Part shown: one piece after another, positions 1 to 11,135 of the stretch
Layout: every line of letters starts with the position of its first letter
Numbering within the stretch: position 1 is the first letter of the stretch
Source of the DNA: Aphelenchoides besseyi
Lineage: Eukaryota > Nematoda > Chromadorea > Rhabditida > Aphelenchoididae
Reading direction: 5' to 3'
Length of the DNA: 64,000 nt
Assembly: GCA_024699855.1 (NCBI GenBank)
Contig: JAMPIQ010000002.1
Coordinates: 1,178,001-1,242,000, forward strand
Notes under the pieces: model-generated
Database searches by the model: none
Told to the model about the DNA's origin: nothing
Seen by the model: only the letters and a program-made list of their open reading frames with translations
Made by a program: the position numbers and the translations under genes

Positions 1-1
1 A

Positions 2-762
2 ATGAACATCATGAAGCACAAATCTCGAGTTCATTGTTCTCTCCAAACTGTTTCCGGGGGTTTTGTTTTTCTCTGCTGTGAATGTGACTTTCGATCTTGT
101 TCGATGGAAACTCGGGATGAACATTTTCGAGTGGAGCATCCAAACATCGAGTGGAAAGAAATCATTTTGCCGTCCAATAAAGTGAGCTTTTCTTTTTAAT
201 TTTAACGATTCTTTTAGTTTTATTGTTATTTATGTCCCGATGTCTACAGCACGAATCTCCGTCTACTCGAACATTGTTTTGAGGAGCACCCCGAGGAAAC
301 CGATTGGATGACTATGATTCTGGAACACGAAGAGAAGTTGGATGAACGTTACGAACAACATCTGAAAGATTCAAGAATAAGGCCCACAGGCACAGTAAGT
401 TGGCTGTTCATTTCGTTGATTGTGTTTCAGAAAAAATGCTCAATTTGCGATGAGTGGATTGAAAACAACGATCACGCTGATCATATGTTGAAAGTTCATT
501 TGGCACAGCGAACTCTCAATTCGTTTCTGTTCTTGTGTCCCGTTTGTTCCGATTTTCGTTCGTTTTCGTGCAACCAAAGAAATCTGCACTTACGTCAACA
601 GCATCCGAATGTTCATCCGACTAATCAGCTCATGACTAAAAAGGTTCGTTTCAAATTTTTCATTTGATTTAACGTTTTCAGTTTCATTGCGAAGTTTGTC
701 CGCTTTCTTTCGACACAAGACCACTTTTGGAAGTACATTTCACTTCAACTCACGGCTGTTGA
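2..762 (+). CDS. C2H2 zinc-finger protein, 3' part
   Basis: This is the C-terminal part of a multi-finger C2H2 protein, a likely nucleic-acid-binding nuclear protein; the 5' end lies left of the window. Exons are 2-181, 218-394, 431-643 and 682-762. All three introns (36, 36 and 38 bp) are phase 0 and all splice sites are GT-AG. Joining them gives at least five finger-like units with C-X2-C-X11-13-H-X4-H spacing, for example CCEC followed by H-X4-H in the first exon and CEVC...H-X4-H in the last. The H-X4-H spacing is wider than the classical H-X3-H. The second intron has no stop and is a multiple of three, so it could also be read through. Stop is TGA at 760-762. The DNA target and orthologue are unknown. 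Confidence 0.7.
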
Positions 763-1073
763 ACAGACAAAAGGAAACTTCAATATTTGGAATCAAACCG
801 GTTGATTGTCTATTTAGTCCTTCACTAAACTGGTGTTGTCAGATCGAAACGTTCACTCGTCGTCCGGTGAACACGAAGAGTTGCTAATGAGTGTGATTGA
901 AGTCCAAGAATTTGGCTCAACAACTCAGTTGTTTGCGATGTATAATAGACTCAAATCAACTTATTAAGAGAATTGGTCGTATAAGCAACAAAGAAAACAA
1001 TGAAAGAAGTTTATTGTTTAAGTCTAACTGCTTCAATAACAAAAGGGCTACTCAAATTGAACTCCAAAGTCCT

Positions 1074-2687
1074 TTAGCGTCGTGTCAAAACTTCTCCGCT
1101 GAATACTAGAACTGCAAACGTTAAGCCAATACCGTAAATAGTAAGGACACCAAGATAAGGTTGAAGCTTCAGAATTTTTGGACCTCTAGTCAATCGATCG
1201 CAATGCGAATCACTAAAACAAAAAGAAGCTGTTAATGAAATTCAAACCTACGCTTCAAATCCTCGATAGTTTTTGTATTTTTCGTATATTCGTTTAATGG
1301 AAACTCGATTAGCAAGTATCGACTGATTGATTTGCAACATCTTTTAAGCGTCGTTTTCATTCAATACAAACAGTTAACTTACAAGTGAGTGTCCTTTCAG
1401 CATCCGGATTCTTTGATTGAACTATAAAGGCAAAACTAAATGCAAAGAAGCAAACAAACCGTTTGAAACGGGCTTCTCAAATATACCAAATCGCAGTAAT
1501 CACGATCCGCTAAAAATGCAACTTCATCATCATCTCGGGCCACGGCTATCTTCTGATTCGAATTCACGGCTTCGAGTATCGCGTGTGGATTCGGAAAATC
1601 TTGAACTTTGTTGTTGACAATAACATCTCTGATCTCGTAATAAGGAGACGCAAACGACGTATTGATCATTTCAAAGATCCTGAAACCTTGTTTAAAATGA
1701 TAGCAGCGCTTAACTTACCATCCACCACCAGCAAGGGATGCCAGCGAATATCGCTTTTCACGTAAAACTTTAATTAGGTCCTTCGATTCGAACGGACTGG
1801 TAATTTTGGCTTTTACAGCAGCAGAAGTTATGGACGAATTGTAAAGACTAAAAGAATAGAGCTATGAAAACAATTGAACAAACCCAACAATAAGAGCACA
1901 TTGTAAGAATCCAAATGTTATTACCAGGAAATTGCCTGAAAACTTATACTTAAACGAACCTCCGAACTACTTGCCAGAAATTAATTTGTGTTCAATTTGT
2001 TCGTGTTGAATCAGCTGCAATCGTGCCATCCGCCACACCAGCTAAACGTTCTTATCATTTGACAAGTGTCGTTTGCTCACTTCAAAGAAATCCAATCGAT
2101 GTCGCAACAAAAGACGCCATTCGACGAATCGAACAATCAAACCAATAGTGGTGAACAGAAAAAACGAAATGGCAAACATCGTCCACACGCGCAAATTAAA
2201 AACGTTGAAGAAGTCGAACAGCATTTTCAATGACGTATCTTGACGTCGAACGACTAAACGAGTTGATACCTAAAACAAAATTCGGACAATCAATGATTAT
2301 GACTTACTTCATAAAGTGGCTCAGAGTACTCGTAAACATCATCATAATAAATTGATCGTTCGCGAAGAAACCTAAACGTCACAATTAGCATGTTCCTTTC
2401 ATTGATCTTACCCATTAAGATCAATCGTTCCGTCGTTAAAATCCGATATCAAACTACTGAATGTTTTGTTGCTGTAGTCGTAGGCCTCAATTTCCAAATT
2501 TAAATCATTAGCAATAATCTTGTAGATCTGAAGGAAGAACAATCAAAGCTCTGATCTGATTACCTACTTCGACAATCATTCCGGGCATAAGGCAATTGAA
2601 GCGCATCGACGGAAACTTCAGATTGCATGCTTCGTTAACCATAGGGTACGACGGAAATAACCCTACCTTTATCTTTCTTTTCTGCAT
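1074..2687 (-). CDS. Ionotropic-receptor-like (iGluR family) ligand-gated channel
   Basis: Probably a plasma-membrane chemosensory or ligand-gated channel of the divergent nematode iGluR/IR type without an amino-terminal domain. The spliced protein starts with a bacterial-type ligand-binding S1 lobe (KIKVGLFPSYP..., then EIYKIIANDLNLEIEAYDY), followed by a TM1 motif FNVFNLRVW and a hydrophobic helix. A second pore or membrane segment follows (LVITFGFLQCALIVG), then the S2 lobe with AVARDDDEVAFLADRDYC, and a last helix (PYLGVLTIYGIGLTFAVLVF) just before TAA at 1074-1076. At least six short introns are needed; the first is 2528-2567. The start is uncertain: 2685-2687 is the first ATG of the open frame, but a signal-peptide exon further upstream is likely. 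The ligand is unknown. Confidence 0.7.
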
Positions 2688-2811
2688 CGTTTGACTGAAC
2701 ACAGAAACTCTCACATTCGATGCAATTGTAACACTAAGACAAACATTTCATATGCTCGTTTTTAAGCCGTAACACATTTTGGACGCTGAATTAAGTGCCG
2801 GTCAATTGAGA

Positions 2812-3290
2812 CTTCTTATTTTATTTCACTTTTTCCGGTAACATCAGAAGCATACAAACAGAAGAGAGCGCGTTTATTGGAGTCAATTTTCAACCAAGCG
2901 TTTCTGATCTTCAAAATAAACGTAAGAAACAGTCCAATTATCGAATTTCCTGGTTGACAGAATTCCCGATTCACTAATGACAGTGTCGAGAAAGTCGGAA
3001 GGTAATCAGATCATCTGAATTCATTTATCGATCTTTAGACTCAACTCGACTATTATCCTGGAGTTCGGCGGTCAATTGAACAAATCAAATGTCCGATTTG
3101 TGTTCACGTCAATTGGATGGATTTGTGGTGTTCGAAAGGCAAACGCGGAACTTGCAGCGCCATTGAACCTCGAAGAAACATTCTCTACTTTTCAGATAAC
3201 CATCACGTTACGAGCTACGGATCGATGTTCGTGGGTGATTACCTGCTAAAAGCATATCAACGATATGCAAATTTCTTTGCTCATCAATAG
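2812..3290 (+). pseudogene. Fragment of OAC-like acyltransferase C-terminal SGNH domain
   Basis: The open frame 3039-3290 (84 codons, TAG end) reads as the end of the extracellular SGNH domain found in nematode acyltransferase-3 (OAC) proteins: a C-X2-C motif (CPIC), a G-rich loop, then FSDNHHVTSYGSMF, which matches the catalytic Asp-His block near the C-terminus of that family. Upstream exons are hard to join: the exon ending at the GT at 3002 is open only in another phase, and no ten-helix acyltransferase domain precedes it because the divergent channel gene begins about 120 bp away. I read this as a truncated or decayed copy. It shares 133 bp with a second copy at 47.1 kb. Confidence 0.5.
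3001..3133 (+). repeat. 133-bp duplicated segment, copy 1
   Basis: This segment recurs in inverted orientation at 47131-47263 with a single difference (atcatctg here, atcacctg there). It covers a complete 37-bp intron plus the first part of the SGNH-encoding exon. Homology stops abruptly at 3133 within coding sequence. Confidence 0.9.
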
Positions 3291-3321
3291 AATTTTAGTC
3301 GTATATCGTCGTAGGCAACTG

Positions 3322-3329
3322 TATAAATA
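3322..3329 (+). promoter_or_regulatory. TATA box of the fucosyltransferase gene
   Basis: TATAAATA lies about 95 bp upstream of the ATG at 3424, a plausible core-promoter position for the downstream gene. Confidence 0.45.
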
Positions 3330-3423
3330 CGTTTCTTTTCAATGACGCACAACCACTCACTTGTTTGTTTAGATGATGAATTGCGAGTTTCGATGCAAAG
3401 AATCTTTCAATCGACGAATTTAA

Positions 3424-4777
3424 ATGAATAAAAAACATATAATCTGTTATGTATGTTTAGTTTGCTTTATTGTGAAAACTGGATTATTTTACTATTACGC
3501 CGATCTGGAGTACTTTTATGTTTTCACTAACTCGAGATACCAATTGGAGAACAGCTCGGCAAAACTGATGCTCATAATCATGAGAAAGAACACCAGAAAT
3601 AGTATTCGATTAGCTCCGGCTAAGTTTAGAAGTAATATCGATCCATTTTGTTCACATAAATGTCGCTACACGACCGATCGTCAGCTTCTGCCGTCGGCCG
3701 ATGGGGTCTTCTTACAACCAGTAGAAATCACAGAAGGTGACAGAACCATGTGGTTATTTCAAGCAAACATTTTAGATGGTCCCAATCGTTATTCTCCCAA
3801 TCAGATCTTTTTTGTTTACTTATACGAAGCTCCCAAACACACTTTCAATAAGCGATTGACGTAGTGAGTATCTTCAGTCCAGTTTCTAGCTTCTGTTTTA
3901 GTTTACCTTCGCATCAAATCAACTACACGGTCGGTTTTATTCCCGGTTGTGACATCTACGCGGGTTACGGCGACTTTCCACTCAAGAATGCGAGTTATTT
4001 TGGTCGAGAAACAAAGACACCAAAAGTGAGTTGGCCATCTTGATTCTAACGGCAATCTTAAGCAAACTCCCGAAGAAGAATGGGAGAGAGTCAAGTCGAT
4101 AGTGTTGAACAAAACTGAACCGGCATTTGCCGTCGTCTCTCACTGTCGAACAAATTCACATCGAGAAGATTATTTCGACACCTTCAAACTGTGAGTTCTT
4201 CAACGGTTCATTTCATTTCTGAGTTTCCAGTTTGTATCCCGAACTCCTCAATCTCTACGGCAACTGCTATACGGAAATGAGCAGAAGTAAACGCGATATG
4301 GCCAAGAAAATGGCGACCCATCACTTTTACTTTGCATTCGAAAATGCCATCTGCAACGGTTATGTCACAGAGAAGTTCATTGAACGAGCAAGAGGTCTCG
4401 TTGTGCCTGTGGTTTTGCGTCGTTCTGACTACCGAACTCTATTGCCCGATGACTCGTATATTTCGGCGGACGATTTCGAGTATGTTTACTGTCATTAAGT
4501 CTCACATCATCTATTCAGCACGATGCATGAATTGGCCGACTACTTAAAGTACCTTATGAAGAATAAAGAAGTTTATTTGCGTTACTTCGAATGGACTAAA
4601 CACTACGAACGAAAAGGCCCAGATCATCTCTATCGAGCTCTTTGTGAATCCTGCACCAAACTGTATGATACTACCAACAAACAATCGTACACAGACGTCT
4701 ATCAATGGTACTCTTGGAAGAAGAACTGTGATAGTGAATTTGTTACTCGACTTCTTGAACGTCAACTAATTTCCTAA
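3424..4777 (+). CDS. GT10 alpha-1,3-fucosyltransferase
   Basis: Type II Golgi glycosyltransferase that would move fucose from GDP-fucose onto N-glycan or Lewis-type acceptors. Exons are 3424-3863, 3902-4025, 4063-4190, 4231-4479 and 4519-4777, with introns of 37-40 bp. Residues 5-25 form a single N-terminal membrane anchor. The GT10 signature is intact in exon 4: FENAICNGYVTEKF, then VVPVVLRRSDYRTLLPDDSYI and ADDF, corresponding to the family's FEN-S/A-x(4)-D/GYVTEK donor-binding block. The joined length of about 400 residues is normal for the family. Stop is TAA at 4775-4777. A TATA box precedes it. Which linkage it makes cannot be read from the sequence. Confidence 0.88.
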
Positions 4778-4907
4778 TAAACGCTGATTGCTTATTGACT
4801 CGATTATAACCTAAAGACGACATAGCCGTAATTATGCATACAACAGTTTAAGTGAGAGAAGCTTGAACACGGCAACATTAGTTGTAATCGTCCAAGTATC
4901 TACGAGT

Positions 4908-6197
4908 TTATTTGTCAAACTGAAACTCAGGAATCGGAAAGTCGAAGAGCTTAAAATCGTGATAGAATAAGCGAACCACGTACTCCATCAGAAATGGTGA
5001 TGATCTTATACGCTTCTCAAAGAACTTGCGAGCTCTGGATGAAACAGTTGAGTGGATTGTTCGTCCTGATTTCAACTGATCGCGAATGAACTCCAGACTC
5101 TCGTCCCCCACTCCTTGTTGCTTTAGAAGTGGTAGAAGCTGAGCTAAGAACTCGTTCGTGCCATTAACTCCACTCTTGTAGCGAATGAATCGATACTGTT
5201 TGAAATGCCAATGGAAATCACAGCGCCTGAAAACCTTGGATCTCAAACCACGCGAACAATCGGACTCACCAGTTTTGTGGGAAAAAATGCCGATCTTCAA
5301 AACTGCGTATAAACTTGCGTGATTTTATTTGCCGTTGAATTCGATCGTGTTCGGTTATAAGGAAACAGGTGATGTTGGAGTGACAACCGTTGCAATATTT
5401 TTTCCCATCAGGTTTTCTGAAATGATATCAAGTGGAAACCAATCGACCACTCACCGTACACACTTGTCAACGAAGCCGCTTAAGAAGCGATCTATTGGCT
5501 CACGTACAACGGCCAAATGAAGCCAACTGCTGTCGATATTCATCTTGTTGTTGTGAAGTGTGTTTGAAAAATTTGTGTTCATTTCGTTCTTTCTTATACA
5601 GAATCTGAAAACCGTTTGGTAGTTCGATGCGAAATCCAACAAACCTAAATCGATAAGATTCACGACTCAGAACTCGACTGGCACTTCGGAAAGCGGTCTC
5701 GTTGTGAAGGAAACACATGATCGCTTGCAAAACCGTAGACAACGATTTCTGTATTAGACAAGCAACAGTTTTGTACTTTTTGGCATACTTTAAGCTCTAT
5801 GAAACAGTCGGCGGTTGACTACTTACTCTGGTCTGAGTGTACATGTTCTGCAACTTGGGCAAACAATTTCGCTCACGTCTGCAAATCGTCGTCCAGTTCT
5901 TTGTTCCAAATGCACTGATTGTCGGTAGAACCTGAAAAACATAGAAAGATCAGCGGAATAGGAACTTACATCCGAGTTGAACTTCAAAATCGTCTCCATA
6001 TCCGAAAGTCGGCGATTGCCTCTTTGCTTTTCTATGAGCAACAGTCGAAGTTCTTCGCTCTCGTTCCAATCAAGAACTTTTCTTATCTGTAGTCTAAATA
6101 GGTCTAGTGATAGTTGAGTGGAACCCATCTCGAAGACTAGGATCCCGAAGACAAGAAGCAAGGAGATGGAGATCACAACTGAACGGAAAGAATGCAT
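4908..6197 (-). CDS. Carbohydrate sulfotransferase-like protein (nematode family)
   Basis: Predicted Golgi type II protein transferring sulfate from PAPS to a glycan. The ATG at 6195-6197 is followed by a membrane anchor (about residues 4-24). Later exons give the family's first-block core (KTVACLIQKSLSTVLQAIMC, an equivalent of the 5'-phosphosulfate loop) and VVREPIDRFLSGFVDKC, matching the 3'-phosphate-binding RDP-x(2)-R-x(2)-SG block. The C-terminus reads YHDFKLFDFPIPEF, also typical of the family. Introns are short GT-AG (for example the one beginning gtgagtccgattg near 5270). Stop is TAA at 4908-4910. It is tail-to-tail with the fucosyltransferase gene, only 130 bp apart, and both act in glycan modification. 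The acceptor is unknown. Confidence 0.8.
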
Positions 6198-6599
6198 AAG
6201 AAGCAAAATACACATTTGACTGCTCGGTAGCTCCGTTCCACTCTAATAAAAGTTTTAAAAGTGGCAATAAAACAATTTGAAGCCTTTTTTGCAACTAGAA
6301 AAAGGAAAACTTAGATTGCTGATGCAGTTGAATAAACAAGGACCTGAAGCTTAAATTAACTTCCCAATAAAAAAGGAATGTAATAGAATTAAAACTAAAC
6401 TAAATTACCTACTTCCAAAACTATGGTCATCAAAAGCTCCGATTAAGCAAAGTTTGGAAGTTGAATCTGATCGTTACGTTCTTTGTTGGCCTCCATTCTT
6501 CTCTGGAACATTTGGACTTTTTCTCGAATCAAACTCCAATGTTCTGTCCAATGTCAAATATTAATACTAGCAGATGAGTGATACAAAGACGATCTTCGT

Positions 6600-6834
6600 T
6601 TAGTATCGCCGGTCAACAGCTGGTTGTTCTCGTAGCTACAGATGCAGCAGTCAGCAGTGTTGTCTATCGTTTTATGCTCACGAAAGGATTGCCGTCGACT
6701 ACAACGTTCAGCGATTACTGAAGTCTGTGAAACGACATAACCACACGTTGAGAAGTGTACATTGCAATGAATGGAATTTCCCGACTAGAAAATATTTGTA
6801 GGGAGAAAAACCAAATGACGAACAGAGTTAACAT
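6600..6834 (-). CDS. Possible small secreted protein (weak model)
   Basis: On the minus strand an ATG at 6832-6834 opens a classic signal peptide (MLTLFVIWFFSLQIFSS), with TATAAAG about 30 bp upstream. Downstream splicing is ambiguous: using the GTGTGG donor and then a GTGAGC donor yields a short mature peptide ending at TAA 6600-6602. Another open stretch nearby contains a CCIC motif in a different frame. I do not recognise a family. It might be a neuropeptide or a degenerate gene. Confidence 0.3.
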
Positions 6835-6862
6835 GAATTATGGCACCGCTTTTGAAAATGTC

Positions 6863-6869
6863 CTTTATA
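6863..6869 (-). promoter_or_regulatory. TATA box for the small secreted ORF
   Basis: TATAAAG on the minus strand, about 30 bp before the ATG at 6834; a 5' UTR of only a few bases would follow. Confidence 0.35.
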
Positions 6870-6921
6870 GTCCTCCAAGAGAAGGAAGGAATCTAACCCA
6901 CATTGCAGTCAAGTCGCAAGC

Positions 6922-7952
6922 ATGTTACCGCCATTAGTACTTCTTCAATATGTTTATCAAACAGTTTCCTTTACCATCGCCTTCTGTTTACATTTGAGTT
7001 TGTTCTGGAGAATCGTAAACACTTCAATGCATCATCAGCTTCTGCCCAACTTCATTTTCTATCTCTTCTGTTGGATATTAACGGCTTCTACTGGAATAGT
7101 TCAATCGATGTACATGGCCATTGGTGGCTGTTTTTCAAGCAAGTTCCCGGGAATGCTCAACAAGTTTGTGTGTTTAGATGAATTCTATGGACCTTTTGTT
7201 TTCTGGTTTGGTCTCTGTTTCCGAGCATCAAGCACAGTCACTTCCTTTGCAGTGGCCTTTCTGCTACTCGATCGAATCGCCATTCTGACGTGGCCAATTA
7301 GTTTCGGTCGATTACAACGGTGTTTCGTTATCTTGAGTGTGACAGTTTCCATAGCTAGTGGGCTGTTTCTGATTCTAGCTGTTCCGTTAGTTGAACTACC
7401 AGTCCAACAAACAACAAGTTAGTTAATGCGATTGGTATTTGAATGTTTGAGATTTCAGATTGTTCAGTTTTTGTGTGTCTTATTACAGTTTTTCCTCCCT
7501 CCGTTCTACCGGCAATGAAAAGTTGGCCGGGTCTTTTCACCGTGATTTTCGCCTTTGTTTTTGCATTCAAGTTGTTCAAACATCAACGAGAACATTTCGG
7601 TACACAGCGGGGTCTTCGGCAGGTTGTTCATTACTTTTTGATTCAAAAAACAGGGATTCAGGCGAATATAATCACTGGAATCGCTTGCTGCACGGAATTG
7701 TTTTTGAACTTGTTGCCATTTTTTGCTGGTACAATAATAGTTTATATCACAGGAAACAAGTTGATGTAAGAGACTGATGAGATCTTTATATTGGTTTTTA
7801 GTGCCACAGGACCGTTTCCTTCTGTCTTCCTAGCAACAGATTCACTTGCCAACGCGATTTGCTACAACATTATGCTCAGAAAAAAGGTGTCTTTACAGAC
7901 GTCGAGGGTTGGAACTCAAACTCAACAAGCACACAGAGGGATGGGTACTTGA
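6922..7952 (+). CDS. 7TM chemoreceptor-like GPCR (paralogue A)
   Basis: Seven-helix serpentine receptor, probably in chemosensory neuron membranes. Exons are 6922-7417, 7459-7765 and 7802-7952; the introns are 41 and 36 bp, phases 1 and 2. Exon 1 encodes four helices and an intracellular-side motif after the third (FAVAFLLLDRIAILTWP). Exons 2-3 supply the remaining helices and a short tail ending at TGA 7950-7952. The same LLNR/LLDR block and exon layout are shared with the genes at 11136-12234 and 45866-46960, so the three are paralogues. I cannot assign the nematode receptor class, and no NPxxY-like end is obvious. Length is about 315 residues, normal for the type. Confidence 0.75.
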
Positions 7953-8028
7953 TTCGCCGACATCCGAGGTGAGAACAAACAAATCGGAGGTATCCAAAAA
8001 GCACCTAGTGAATCAAACGATTTGATGA

Positions 8029-9320
8029 GTGATGTTGCTTTTCAAATTGATTCTCATCTCTTTGCTAAGATTCGTTGTTTCGATTCCAATAAACGGTTGT
8101 TTAAATTCACTTTCCTTGATTCTAAAGCAATCAAACGAAACAGATGAAGTCGTGGGTGGTCTTCGAGTTCTCAAATGCGCTCATTTTTGTTTGATCCAAA
8201 AGTGGGTGGTGAATGTTGAGCTCATTTCCACTTTAAATTTGTAGATCTGCGGAGAAATTGGATTCCAAATTGACTGATTGTCTTCGTGTTCAAACGCAAA
8301 TGTCCGAGCTATGGAGAGGTAAAGAAAAGATATGATAGAGTCGATTTTCTTGTAGGCTTCATGCAAAGAGATGATCCGACCAGCAATGTTTGTTTTGAAC
8401 GTGTTTCCGGAAAAGTGCTCGTGGGGGGTTGGTAGACCGGTTGTTGGAGGGAGTGAAGTCGATTGATGAGTGCGAAAGAAGATGCGAAAAAGGGAATGGA
8501 GATTTCGAGTGCCGATCTGCTTCCTATTACGCAAAAGATCAGGTAAACAAACAACTGCAGTTCTTGATTCTCTTCGTAGGAGTGTATTTTGGCATCGGAA
8601 ACTCGAGAGACAATGAGCGATCTCTACGTCGACGATCCTCACGGGATTTACATCGAGAATGTGTGTAAGAAAGATCGACTGAAAAGTGAGTTGGTAACCA
8701 GTGATTGTCAATGAAAGTTAAGGTGAAAACACAAAGACTACGACGCCGAAAATCGATGTCACTACCACAACAACTGTTTTGACATCCACTTCTAACTCGA
8801 CTCAAAAAACTGCAGTCACTCAACAATCAACTATAAGTTCAACTGCATCAAGCCTTCCAACAACTCCGATGGCTATTCCCGCACACGTGATTGATAACTA
8901 CGGGATGCCCGACCCAACAAAATCGAGTCGAGAGTTGCATTTTCAGTTCCAAGATCAAGTGATTGAAAGCAACAAGAAAGATTGTTTTCGGTGAGCAACA
9001 AACACACTACTAACCAAACACATTGCAGGGAATTCTATCCACCGAACATCAAAACCAACCGTGTCGTTCGATCCAATTCAATTCATGATTGTGTTCGAAC
9101 ATGTCGGGAGTGTGAATTTTGTTTATCTCAGAAGTCCAAGTGCACGTTGATTGGATTCTCCGTGTAAGTTAAATTGGAGAGACGACCACCAACCTTATTT
9201 AGAGAACAAGGTCTCTGTGCACTGGCAAACCAACTCAATTCTTCCAATCGCAATCTACAGCAACTTAAACGAAGCGAATCGATGGGGAGTTTCGTTTTTA
9301 TGGAACGATTCCAATGCTGA
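8029..9320 (+). CDS. PAN/apple-domain secreted protein with apparent frameshift
   Basis: Secreted or cuticle-surface protein: a signal peptide (MMLLFKLILISLLRFVVS), then a first Cys-containing PAN-like segment. A second PAN domain runs from CFERVSGKVLVG through IDECERRCEKG and FECRSASYY to ECILAS and YIENVC. A Thr/Ser-rich linker (about 70 residues, mucin-like) and a third PAN-like module starting DCFREFYPPN and containing CVRTCRECEFC follow. Stop is TGA at 9318-9320. Reading frame breaks in a run of six G at 8423-8428: one extra G, or two fewer, would rejoin the two halves of the second PAN domain. This may be an assembly homopolymer error or a real lesion. Introns are short, 37-45 bp. Confidence 0.6.
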
Positions 9321-9658
9321 GTTGAAATACCTTTCTCCTCTAGAACTCTACAAAATAAACTTTCGATTGAGTTATCGTGTTAGCGTTTGTGTCTTTCACC
9401 GCCCCTCAAATCTTTTAACACCGTTTCGAAGTTTCTTTTACGGTTGTAATTATTTATCGTTCTGTTTACTAGAACAAGTGGTTTGTGTCTATAATCGTAT
9501 ATTTGGACTTAGAAAACAGCTTATAATTGAAACAAAAGTAACAGCAGACATGATTCTGCTAATGGTCCATGAATTCGATTAACTGATATTTAGCTTTTTG
9601 CAAAACAAATTAGCCCCAAGAAAACAGACTGGACACTAAACTTCGAGAGTTCAGAACA

Positions 9659-10853
9659 ATGGACGTGGAAGATCTAAACGTTCGAATGGACTGTAATCTT
9701 GACTGTGAAATACAAAAATGCTGTCGAACGCTATTGATCGTGAGCTTCGTGTGTTCGACGTTTCTGCTTCCAATTTTGATTTACCTGGTTCTTACAAAAT
9801 CACACAAAATGCAACAATATCGATGGTATCTTCTGAACACAAGTAGGCGTTTTTTGTACTGTTAATTGTATTCTTGTTCAGTCTGTGGTGTTATGTCCAT
9901 CATTTCTGTGCTTTTCTGACTCATCCGAATCCAAAATACCCATCAACGTGCATTCTTTTCCATCCATTGATTTTCACGAACCAAAATCAAACGATCTTGT
10001 TGTTTTACATCGCCATCATCTCGTACATCAATTTGGGTTTGAGGTGAATCGACACGACTATCAGTTTTACTGTTCGTTTTCAGTATCATTTGCTCGATGT
10101 TATACAGATTTGGGCAGGTCGGTTGAAGACTAGAAGAGTCGATCAACTTTATGTTTCAGGCATACTCCATGTGGTCGGCTAAGTACTTCGAAAAAAGTCC
10201 CTCAGTTTACGCTTTGTATTTCGGATTGTACGTTCTTGTCTACGCGACCATTTTCCTGCCAATTGCTTTGGGACAAGAGTGGAGTTGGGAGAAAACACGA
10301 GTACAATTTGTGGCTGAGAATCCCACTCTTGTCGCTTATTTCAACCATCCAATGTTGTGTTTTGTGCATGAAAACCAAGTTCGCGCTCTTCATTTGTATA
10401 TGGCAATTTTTCTCATCGTTGTTTTTGTGATTGGAAACATTTTGTACGTTCTGCTAGCTCGGATGTTGCACAAATCGAGGCGGAATTCTTTTCTGACCAC
10501 AACTCATCGACTGCAAGTGATGTTGTTTCGAGCCTTCCGAGTTCAGTTATTCATTGCTTATGCCTTCATTTTACTGCCATTAATCTTTCAAGCTTTGCTA
10601 ATCCATTACCGAGTAGGTTATCAAACAACACACCGTATTATTGATTTAGTATGAACACGCCGGAACGGTGACCACGGTGGTCATATTGCTGTTGAGCATT
10701 CACGGGTAAGTACTGAACTCAAATTTTGAAGCTTGGTTTAGAACGGTGGACAGTCTAGCAATAATCTACTTCATTAGTCCATGGAGAAAAACGGTGAGAA
10801 GTTGGGTCAGCAGAAAAGGTATTTTCGATACCTTAACATTAACATTAGGTTAA
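9659..10853 (+). CDS. Srh-like 7TM chemoreceptor
   Basis: Nematode chemoreceptor of the Srh group by its landmarks: MQQYRWYLLN after the first helix, LWCYVHHF at the second, THRLQVMLFRAFRVQLFIAY near the sixth, and HGTVDSLAIIYFISPWR at the last helix, matching the family's HG-x(n)-K/PxR end. Stop is TAA at 10851-10853. Introns 2-5 are standard GT-AG. The first intron is odd: the GT at 9843 leads to a stop, whereas a GC donor at 9847 gives a continuous second helix; the alternative is a one-base frameshift. The 35-bp GC-AG intron would be 9847-9881. Otherwise the gene appears intact. Confidence 0.65.
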
Positions 10854-11135
10854 TTCAGATCCAAGTTTATTCATAACATCGTTCTTCATAAAAGTCACCG
10901 GTTCTTGAATCGACGAAAATTGCTGACGTACTCAGAAGTTATTGATTTTCACTGAAGCTGAATACAAGTGCAGACCGTTTTATACAAATTGCAATTATCG
11001 GCGTCATAAAGTGCATTTAAAGGCCTAGAACTTAAATTCCACCAGGTACAAGTTCGAAATGTCGACAAGTGATCAATAAAAAGACGTGAGACAATTTTGT
11101 GGTACTTGAATTGTCTAGTCATTTATTTTTCAAGC

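Noticed and set aside
3039..3245. Alternative frame LNSTIILEFGGQ of the duplicated segment as the real protein
   Set aside because: The frame containing CPIC and FSDNHHVTSYGSMF matches the SGNH end of OAC proteins far better, even though its splice phase is unresolved.
6640..6720. Insulin-like A-chain (CCIC) in the small secreted ORF
   Set aside because: Spacing is CC-x-C instead of CC-x3-C, no B-chain cysteines are seen, and the frame joins only through an implausible 20-bp intron.
9151..9582. 143-codon ORF downstream of the PAN gene
   Set aside because: It begins inside a PAN exon, reads through a consensus intron in another frame and has no recognisable features.
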